Source of the DNA: BS750m-G77 sp043797735
Lineage (GTDB): Bacteria; Omnitrophota; Gorgyraeia; Gygaellales; Profunditerraquicolaceae
Assembly (NCBI GenBank): GCA_043797735.1
Contig: JAZDPH010000027.1
Span: 1 to 10,547, forward strand
Direction of reading: 5' to 3'
DNA: 10,547 nucleotides
Position numbers and translations under genes: made by a program. The notes under the pieces are model-generated. The model ran no database searches. It worked only from the letters and a program-made list of their open reading frames with translations, and was not told the DNA's origin. Shown here piece after piece: positions 6,178 through 10,547 of this stretch. The first letter of the stretch is position 1, and each line of letters opens with the position of its first letter.

Positions 6178-7001
6178 TTTATGTTTTCGCCGACAAAATA
6201 ACTATTTAACTCCTGAAGGCATTTCTTTACGATATCGAAGCCTATGGTATGTGTTTCCTCTACAAATCCGGCAAGCAGCGCCCGGTCGCAGATTATATTT
6301 ATTAGGCGGGGGGTGCCTGCGGAAAACTCGGTAATTGCGCCGACAGCCTCATCGGTAAATCTTATTTTCCCGCTTGAGCCGGCAACGTTTAGGCGATGGT
6401 TAACATAGTTTTTTATTTCATCGGACTGCAGGGGGGCGATATGGTAGCGGACCGTTATTCTTTGCCTGAGCTGCCTTAGTTCGTAAAGGCTCAAAATCCG
6501 GTTTAGTTCCGGTTGAGCCACCAGTACTACCTGCAGGAGTTTTTGTTTATCGGTTTCCAGGTTTGAAAGCAGGCGTATCTGTTCCAGCATATGGCTTTTT
6601 AAGTTCTGCGCCTCATCAATAATCAAAATTATATTATTGCATTTTTGCGATTCGCTAAGCAGGAATTTATTCAATTCAAAGACCAGAGAGAGCCTGGTTT
6701 TATCCGGAGGAATGAGGCCGAAATCCCTTACTATCGCCTCCAGCAGCTCGATTTCCGAGAAATAAGGATTAAGTATCAGGGCGGTCCTGGTATTTTTTCC
6801 CAGGCGGTTAAGAAAAAAACGACAGAGCGTAGTCTTGCCGGTGCCTATTTCTCCGGTCAATACCATGATGCCTTTTCTCTGGGAGGCGCCGTAGATAAGA
6901 TGAGAAAGGGCTTCCCGGTGTATCCTGCTTGCGAAAAAAAAGGCCGGGTCGGCGGTAACGTTAAACGGCCTTTCTTTTAGCCCATAAAATTGACAGTACA
7001 T
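6174..7001 (-). CDS. GspA/ExeA-type AAA ATPase
   Basis: The N-terminus MYCQFYGLKERPFNVTADPA is the hallmark of the ExeA/GspA ATPase family (COG3267). The Walker A motif GEIGTGKTT is at 50-58, Walker B LIIDEAQN at 126-133, the sensor region VVLVAQPEL at 158-166, and an arginine-rich LRQLRQRI at 175-182 may provide the arginine finger. A C-terminal lid with SAGTPRLINIICDRAL at 227-242 is typical. Classical GspA proteins carry a membrane helix and a periplasmic peptidoglycan-binding domain; this 275-residue protein ends after the ATPase and so is a cytoplasmic short form, probably acting on the membrane through the adjacent GspB-like protein. GAGGA (7008-7012 on the minus strand) is a suitable SD, and a near-consensus promoter lies just upstream. 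MuB-like transposition ATPases are related, but no transposase is present. Confidence 0.85.
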   Translation of the reverse strand: MYCQFYGLKERPFNVTADPAFFFASRIHREALSHLIYGASQRKGIMVLTGEIGTGKTTLCRFFLNRLGKNTRTALILNPYFSEIELLEAIVRDFGLIPPDKTRLSLVFELNKFLLSESQKCNNIILIIDEAQNLKSHMLEQIRLLSNLETDKQKLLQVVLVAQPELNRILSLYELRQLRQRITVRYHIAPLQSDEIKNYVNHRLNVAGSSGKIRFTDEAVGAITEFSAGTPRLINIICDRALLAGFVEETHTIGFDIVKKCLQELNSYFVGENIK

Positions 7002-7020
7002 AGTCTATCCTCAAAAATCC

Positions 7021-7048
7021 ATTATAACAAATTCGCCCCATTAGTCAA
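7021..7048 (-). promoter_or_regulatory. Sigma-70-type promoter of the GspA/GspB-like genes
   Basis: On the minus strand, TTGACT (7048-7043) and a perfect TATAAT (7026-7021) are separated by 16 bases. Transcription would start near 7014, giving a leader of about 13 bases that carries the GAGGA ribosome site before ATG 7001. Position and match to consensus support a real promoter; no measurement is available. Confidence 0.75.
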
Positions 7049-7072
7049 TACCTCTTGCTCCGGGAGCGCCGG

Positions 7073-7106
7073 CCCTGTAGCGGAGGTTTAAACCTCCGCT
7101 ACAGGG
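7073..7106. repeat. Perfect 34-bp palindrome in the divergent control region
   Basis: The left arm CCCTGTAGCGGAGGTTT (7073-7089) is followed without spacer by its exact reverse complement (7090-7106), centred on TTTAAA. It lies between the minus-strand -35 box (7043-7048) and the plus-strand -35 box (7137-7142). It could be a dispersed palindromic repeat (REP- or MITE-like), a cruciform-forming site, or an operator read by a symmetric regulator of both transcription units. No T-tract follows on either strand, so it is not an evident intrinsic terminator. Confidence 0.85.
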
Positions 7107-7136
7107 TGGATAAGCCCTAAAGCAGCCGAAAAGGGG

Positions 7137-7165
7137 TTGACACTTTTATTAAGATATGTTATAGT
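7137..7165 (+). promoter_or_regulatory. Sigma-70-type promoter of the PilZ gene run
   Basis: TTGACA (7137-7142) matches the -35 consensus fully and TATAGT (7160-7165) matches the -10 box at five of six positions, with an ideal 17-base spacer. Transcription should begin about 7172, just before the AAAAGG ribosome site (7180-7185) and ATG 7194. It probably drives 7194-8181 and may continue into the genes beyond. Confidence 0.8.
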
Positions 7166-7193
7166 TACAACAGTCAGAGAAAAGGCCTAAAAT

Positions 7194-7538
7194 ATGGTTT
7201 TTTTACGGGAAGAAAAAAGACAGATTAATCGGATTAATTTAAAAACTCCTTTTTACTATCAGGTGCGCGGGAGTTGCGGTTTTAATAATACCGTCACCGA
7301 AAATATCAGCCTGGGCGGAGTGGGAATTATAAATCATACGTTTATAAGCCCCAAAACCCCGTTGAATCTGGAGATGAAGATACTGTCAAGGGCCTTAAGT
7401 TTAAAGGGCAAAGTGGCTTGGGCTGTGGCCTTGGCGCATTCAAACACCTTTCGCGTAGGCATAGAGTTTATAGAACTGAATACCCGGGATAAGTTGTATC
7501 TTTCCGATTACATAAGCATACAGACCAACAGGATTTAG
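7194..7538 (+). CDS. Single-domain PilZ protein (putative c-di-GMP receptor)
   Basis: The 114-residue protein is essentially one PilZ domain, a small beta-barrel that binds cyclic di-GMP. The two ligand-contacting motifs are visible: R9-QIN-R13 (RxxxR) and N37-I-S39-L-G-G42 (N/DxSxxG), followed by beta-strands and FRVGIEF at 86-92. No signal peptide, membrane helix or output domain is attached, so it would act by binding a partner. AAAAGG eight bases upstream and the near-consensus promoter fix the start. It is the first gene after the divergent promoter shared with the GspA/B-like pair, and precedes a zinc-ribbon gene by 32 bases. PilZ proteins often adjust pili, secretion, exopolysaccharide or motility; which one here is not shown. 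Confidence 0.85.
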   Translation: MVFLREEKRQINRINLKTPFYYQVRGSCGFNNTVTENISLGGVGIINHTFISPKTPLNLEMKILSRALSLKGKVAWAVALAHSNTFRVGIEFIELNTRDKLYLSDYISIQTNRI

Positions 7539-7570
7539 CGCGCCTGAAACAATAAACAGAGGTAAGACAA

Positions 7571-7825
7571 ATGTCATCGCCACAGGAAGAACAGAAAGAA
7601 CAACCACTTCAGGTTCCCCAGCCGCAAAAAGAAGCGGCGGCGCCGGCTATGCCCAAATCGCAGGAACAGCCCAAGCCCGAGGAACAGACCAATTGCTTAA
7701 TCTGCAATAAGCCGATTAAGAGATTAACCCGTTATTACCGCGACGGGAAATTTTATTGCGGCAAGAAATGCTGGCGGACGGCAAAAGAAAAGTCCAAAAA
7801 AGAAAAGGAAGAAGCCAAAAAATGA
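7571..7825 (+). CDS. Small four-cysteine zinc-ribbon-like protein
   Basis: The 84-residue protein has three parts: a glutamine/proline/glutamate-rich, probably disordered N-terminus (1-40), a compact cysteine module at 41-70, and a lysine/glutamate-rich tail. The cysteines are C42, C45, C63 and C67 (CxxC, 17 residues, CxxxC), in CLICNKPIKRL and FYCGKKCW. The spacing fits a treble-clef or TRASH-like zinc fold, which in other proteins binds metal, nucleic acid or protein. I do not recognise a named family. AGAGG at 7558-7562 is a good SD eight bases before ATG 7571. The stop overlaps the start of the next PilZ gene (ATGA). Its place between two PilZ genes suggests it works with them, perhaps as adaptor; this is inference. 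Confidence 0.7.
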   Translation: MSSPQEEQKEQPLQVPQPQKEAAAPAMPKSQEQPKPEEQTNCLICNKPIKRLTRYYRDGKFYCGKKCWRTAKEKSKKEKEEAKK

Positions 7826-8181
7826 AGGCGGCCTTAAAAAAAGAAAGAAGGGTGCATCCGCGCCTGGCGCACCGCCTGCCGCTTAAGGTGGCGGCTAACG
7901 GTTATGATTTTGCCACCACTACGGAGAATATCAGCTGTGTGGGCGCCTGCTGCCGTATCGATAAATACGTGCCTCCCTTTACCCGGGTTATGGTTAGGTT
8001 GGATCTGCCCATAAACAAAGCGCCAAAAGCTAAGCCTTGCAAAGTAGAATGTAAGGGGGTTATCGTCAGGTCTGAAGACGAGGATAATGGCGGCTTTAAT
8101 GTCGCAATATTCTTTAACGCAATCAGAGACAACCAGCGTAAGATAATTTCCCGGTATATAAATCGATTCTTACCCGAATAA
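7822..8181 (+). CDS. Second single-domain PilZ protein
   Basis: With ATG 7822 the product has 119 residues and is a lone PilZ domain: R10-VHP-R14 provides RxxxR, N36-I-S38-C-V-G41 provides NxSxxG, and a FNVAIFF strand lies at about 94-100. This start shares ATGA with the stop of the zinc-ribbon gene. A longer in-frame reading from ATG 7756 would overlap that gene by 70 bases and add a basic stretch (RKVQKRKGR) that looks like the zinc-ribbon coding sequence read out of frame, so 7822 is preferred. It is only distantly similar to the first PilZ protein, more cysteine-rich (C39, C43, C44), and so may differ in binding or partner. It is probably cytoplasmic, with a c-di-GMP sensing role inferred from the motifs. 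Confidence 0.82.
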   Translation: MKAALKKERRVHPRLAHRLPLKVAANGYDFATTTENISCVGACCRIDKYVPPFTRVMVRLDLPINKAPKAKPCKVECKGVIVRSEDEDNGGFNVAIFFNAIRDNQRKIISRYINRFLPE

Positions 8182-8210
8182 GCATAAGTCCTCAAACCCC
8201 AAAATAATTA

Positions 8211-8747
8211 ATGGGCAGGATGCCCGCCGTTAAGTTAATCATCGGGTTTATTTTTAAACAGGATAAGGTATTCCAGCAAGCCCGGGCTATCGTTAGAAAG
8301 CGTTTCGGCAGCATAGACTTCCAGAGCCAGATTTTAAGTTTTACGCATACCGATTATTACCGCAAAGAACTTGGCGAAGGGCTTTATAAAAAGATCATCA
8401 GTTTTAAGAAGTTAATCCCGCCGCAAAACCTGCCGGAGATAAAAGTCTTTACCAATAAAGTTGAAAAAGAATTCTCCAGCGCAAATGAAGCTCTGCGAAC
8501 GCACAAACGTTTAATTAATATTGATCCCGGTTACCTGAATTTGTCAAAATTGGTCCTTGCCTCCACAAAGGATTACATCCACAGGATATATCTAAATAAA
8601 GGGATTTACGCAGAGGTGACCTTGTTTTATCAGTTTAAGGCATTTCGCCCCTGGGAGTGTACATATCCGGATTACCGCAGTCCGCAATATTTGGCGATTT
8701 TTAACCAGATCAGGCAGATTTACTCTGCTCAATTGAAGAAAAAATAA
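8211..8747 (+). CDS. DUF4416 family protein
   Basis: The 178-residue protein matches, from memory, the DUF4416 family, found in Omnitrophota, deltaproteobacterial lineages and other anaerobes, whose function is unknown. Recognisable conserved blocks are FTHTDYYRKELG (44-55), NIDPGYLNLSKLVLASTKDY (103-122), HRIYLNKGIYAEVTL (124-138) and TYPDYRS (151-157). No signal peptide, membrane segment or known catalytic motif is visible; the conserved Asp, Lys, His and Tyr residues could form an active site, but this is unproven. ATG 8211 has no SD; ATG 8220 (Met4) would give a start nearer to the family N-terminus. The stop shares its last base with the start of the radical SAM gene (TAATG), which suggests co-translation and a possible functional link. 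Confidence 0.83.
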   Translation: MGRMPAVKLIIGFIFKQDKVFQQARAIVRKRFGSIDFQSQILSFTHTDYYRKELGEGLYKKIISFKKLIPPQNLPEIKVFTNKVEKEFSSANEALRTHKRLINIDPGYLNLSKLVLASTKDYIHRIYLNKGIYAEVTLFYQFKAFRPWECTYPDYRSPQYLAIFNQIRQIYSAQLKKK

Positions 8748-9700
8748 TGTACCCGACTTACCTAAATTGTTACCATAACGGAAACTTAGAGAAAATTATC
8801 CGCCGAGCTTTCCAGATGCTCGAGGCTTGTTCTATCTGCCCCCGTAAATGCGGCGTAAACCGCCTTAAGGGAGAGAAGGGGTTTTGCAAAACCGGCCTAA
8901 AACCTTACGTCTATTCCTTTATGGCGCATCACGGAGAGGAACCGCCGATATCGGGCAAAAAAGGCTCCGGGACGATTTTTTTCTCTAATTGCAATATGAG
9001 TTGCCTGTATTGCCAGAATTATGAGTTCAGCCAGCGCGGACAGGGGAGGGAGGTTGACTTTCAAGAACTATCCTCGATGATGTTGGAATTACAGAAGGCC
9101 GGCTGCCATAATTTGAACCTGGTGACCCCCACCCATATTATGCCTCAGATTCTGGCGGCCCTGAAGATAGCTGTATCGGGGGGCCTGAAAATCCCCGTTG
9201 TCTATAATACCGGCGGTTATGAACTGCCGCAGGTTATAAAAATGCTTGAGGGAATAGTGGATGTGTATCTGGCGGATATGCGCTATGCAGACGAGGATGC
9301 GGCAACAAAATATTCCTCTGCCCCGGATTATCCCGGCTATAACAGGGAGTCGGTAAAAGAAATGTACCGTCAGGTAGGCACTGCTGAAATTGAAGAGAGC
9401 GGCATAATAAAGAGGGGGTTGGTTATAAGGCATCTTGTCCTGCCGCATCAGGTAAGTGGTGTGGATAAGATTATGAGATTTATAAAAGAAGAGATTTCTC
9501 AAGATACATACATCAGCCTGATGAGCCAATATTTGCCGTATTATAAGGCATCTGCTTTTAAGGATATCTCCAGGCGCATAACCAAAGATGAATACGAAGA
9601 GGCAAAAAGCTCCTTGCAGAAATACGGTTTGCATAACGGCTGGATTCAGGAGTCATATGGCCTGGAGAGGTTTGCCGGGGTCCATATCAGGCCAAAATAA
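8747..9700 (+). CDS. PflX-like radical SAM protein (COG1313)
   Basis: The radical SAM cluster motif CNMSCLYC is at 82-89, giving Cys82, Cys86 and Cys89 for a 4Fe-4S cluster that cleaves S-adenosylmethionine. An N-terminal cysteine group (C28, C31, C35, C47) in CSICPRKCGVNRL is typical of the PflX/COG1313 group of uncharacterised pyruvate formate-lyase-activase relatives. Other family blocks are EEPPISG (64-70), GSGTIFFSNC (73-82), LVTPTHI near 124-130, PVVYNTGGYE near 149-158 and VIRHLVLP near 226-233. Its 317 residues are close to the usual length. The substrate is unknown: it may activate a glycyl radical enzyme or modify another target, and no glycyl radical enzyme gene lies in the window. 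It suggests anaerobic life. Both ends use TAATG junctions with its neighbours, so the three genes are probably one operon. Confidence 0.9.
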   Translation: MYPTYLNCYHNGNLEKIIRRAFQMLEACSICPRKCGVNRLKGEKGFCKTGLKPYVYSFMAHHGEEPPISGKKGSGTIFFSNCNMSCLYCQNYEFSQRGQGREVDFQELSSMMLELQKAGCHNLNLVTPTHIMPQILAALKIAVSGGLKIPVVYNTGGYELPQVIKMLEGIVDVYLADMRYADEDAATKYSSAPDYPGYNRESVKEMYRQVGTAEIEESGIIKRGLVIRHLVLPHQVSGVDKIMRFIKEEISQDTYISLMSQYLPYYKASAFKDISRRITKDEYEEAKSSLQKYGLHNGWIQESYGLERFAGVHIRPK

Positions 9701-10179
9701 TGAGAAGAAAAAGGGCCCTTGCGGATAAAGTTAAAAGGTTCTTCAAGTTGATTTACCTGAAAATCTTCAGGATTAATGATACCCCCCAGAAGATTGCCCT
9801 GGGGGCGGGCCTGGGTATTTTTTCGGGTATCTTGCCGGGCACAGGGCCCATAGCAGCGTTGTTTCTGGCGTTTCTTTTTCGGGCAAACCGCGCCGCAGCC
9901 CTGATGGGGAGCCTTGTTACCAATACGTGGCTGAGTTTCTTTATTTTTCTGCCGGCGATAAAGGCCGGCTCTTTTATATTAGGGGTGCGCTGGGAACAGG
10001 TGCACCAGGAATGCCTGGGGGTTTTTGCTGATTTCAGCTGGCGGCAGCTTTTAGAGCTGTCGTTTCTTAAAATTATACTGCCGATTGCGGCCGGATACTT
10101 AATAATAGGCTTTATCTTTGGGGCAGCCGTTTATTTAATCACCTTTGCGTTTATCAGGATTTCAAAAAAGCGCCGATGA
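9700..10179 (+). CDS. DUF2062 membrane protein
   Basis: The 159-residue protein fits the DUF2062 family: a basic N-terminus, then TPQKIALGAGLGIFSGILPG (28-47), a hydrophobic segment at about 50-60, RANRAAALMGSLVTNTW (61-77), and further hydrophobic segments at about 78-94 and 124-152. Family members typically have conserved small residues and an Asn-Pro in the middle; here Asn75-Thr replaces it. DUF2062 domains occur alone or attached to glycosyltransferases; no function is established. It should reside in the inner membrane with a positively charged N-terminus in the cytoplasm. The start shares TAATG with the radical SAM stop. ATGA at 10176-10179 could restart translation into a tiny ORF. 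Confidence 0.83.
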   Translation: MRRKRALADKVKRFFKLIYLKIFRINDTPQKIALGAGLGIFSGILPGTGPIAALFLAFLFRANRAAALMGSLVTNTWLSFFIFLPAIKAGSFILGVRWEQVHQECLGVFADFSWRQLLELSFLKIILPIAAGYLIIGFIFGAAVYLITFAFIRISKKRR

Positions 10180-10253
10180 TAAAAAAATACAAATCATTAG
10201 CGCTGGCCTTATACGGGATAATTTTTTTAAAATCAAGGCTGGATAAAAAGTAA
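10176..10253 (+). CDS. Possible 25-residue hydrophobic peptide coupled to the DUF2062 gene
   Basis: ATG 10176 overlaps the DUF2062 stop (ATGA) and opens 25 codons ending at TAA 10251-10253. The peptide starts MIKKYKSLALALYGIIF and ends with a lysine-rich LKSRLDKK, so it could be a small membrane-associated peptide with basic ends. There is no SD, and an ORF this short can arise by chance. The junction type matches others in this genome, which is the only reason to list it. It could also be the remnant of a lost gene. Confidence 0.3.
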   Translation: MIKKYKSLALALYGIIFLKSRLDKK

Positions 10254-10346
10254 ACCTTGTATTACAATATGGATGCAGAGTTACATATATGGGGCTGGTT
10301 TTATTCATGGCATTATTTAAAATAGAATTATTCAATATAGATAAAA

Positions 10347-10547
10347 ATGGCGGATTATTCCATTAAAAAAGACACATTAAAGATAGACAGATTCCTGATT
10401 CCCTGCCGAATATATGAAAGCAGGGGCGCGGAACTTATATGTTTAAACGGCGTGCAGCAGTCAATGGCTATGTGGCATAGCTTTGTCCGGCGTTTTCGCA
10501 AAAAATATAGAATAATCCTGTTTGATTTTCCTAATCAGGGCAGGGCG
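10347..10547 (+). CDS. Alpha/beta hydrolase, N-terminal part (cut by the window edge)
   Basis: From ATG 10347 the frame stays open for 67 codons to the window end. The sequence has the start of an alpha/beta hydrolase fold: a strand ELICLNGV with the oxyanion-hole-type Asn-Gly, a WHSFVRRF helix, then RIILFDFPNQGRA, which matches the usual VVLFDxPGxGxS turn before the next helix. The catalytic serine, acid and histidine lie beyond the edge and cannot be checked. An in-frame TAG at 10338-10340 sets the ATG as the first possible start; no SD is evident. The substrate (ester, lactone, peptide or other) cannot be told. It is separated from the DUF2062 gene by 167 bases and may have its own promoter, though I found no convincing one. 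Confidence 0.75.
   Translation, partial: MADYSIKKDTLKIDRFLIPCRIYESRGAELICLNGVQQSMAMWHSFVRRFRKKYRIILFDFPNQGRA

Noticed and set aside
6645..6980. 111-codon plus-strand open frame within the GspA-type ATPase gene
   Set aside because: It is antisense to the Walker A region of a clear AAA ATPase, with no domain or ribosome site of its own.
6174..7001. MuB-like transposition ATPase, which would mark a mobile element
   Set aside because: The N-terminus and the GspB-like neighbour fit the GspA/ExeA family, and there is no transposase, terminal repeat or target duplication.
7756..8181. Longer form of the second PilZ protein from ATG 7756
   Set aside because: It would overlap the zinc-ribbon gene by 70 bases, and the added residues are the lysine-codon-rich 3' end of that gene in another frame. 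ATG 7822 with the ATGA junction is a better start.
9089..9634. 181-codon open frame on the minus strand inside the radical SAM gene
   Set aside because: It is antisense to a clearly recognisable radical SAM protein, and its product shows no known domain; it is a shadow frame.

Overview
The window is a gene-dense bacterial chromosome segment of moderate GC. It most resembles Candidatus Omnitrophota (formerly OP3, in the PVC group). I infer this from a small basic protein of the Chlamydiae/Verrucomicrobia type (2786-3088), a divergent GspA/GspB-like pair, several short PilZ proteins, DUF4416 and DUF2062 proteins, and a PflX-type radical SAM protein. Genes are packed tightly, with ATGA, TAATG and TTGA junctions and sparse Shine-Dalgarno (SD) sites. 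No rRNA, tRNA, CRISPR array, transposase or phage gene was seen.

Layout: (1) 45-3088 (+): dGTP triphosphohydrolase, a GAF plus HD-GYP c-di-GMP phosphodiesterase candidate, a membrane-anchored SPOR protein, and the small basic protein behind the strongest SD of the window. (2) 3109-3225: an intergenic array of degenerate 8-bp words related to ATATCCGG, forward in the left half and reverse-complemented in the right half, able to form several alternative hairpins. (3) 3236-5560 (+): a secreted SH3-like protein, a site-2-type membrane metalloprotease starting at TTG, and 3-dehydroquinate synthase (aroB). (4) 5574-5640: a long inverted repeat between convergent transcription units, probably a bidirectional terminator. 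(5) 7001-5641 (-): a GspA/ExeA-type AAA ATPase and a GspB-like membrane protein, overlapping by ATGA. (6) 7002-7193: a divergent control region with a near-consensus sigma-70 promoter on each strand and a perfect 34-bp palindrome between them. (7) 7194-8181 (+): PilZ protein, small four-cysteine zinc-ribbon protein, second PilZ protein. (8) 8211-10179 (+): DUF4416 protein, PflX-like radical SAM protein and DUF2062 membrane protein in tight succession, then a possible 25-codon ORF. (9) 10347 to the edge: the N-terminus of an alpha/beta hydrolase.

Several products could meet in one theme: a c-di-GMP-degrading candidate (HD-GYP), two c-di-GMP-binding candidates (PilZ), and envelope or secretion parts (GspA/B, SPOR, SH3, site-2 protease). 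The genes do not form one operon, so this link is inference. The least explained parts are the octamer array, the PilZ/zinc-ribbon/PilZ cassette, the 34-bp palindrome, and the small basic protein with its low-complexity tail.
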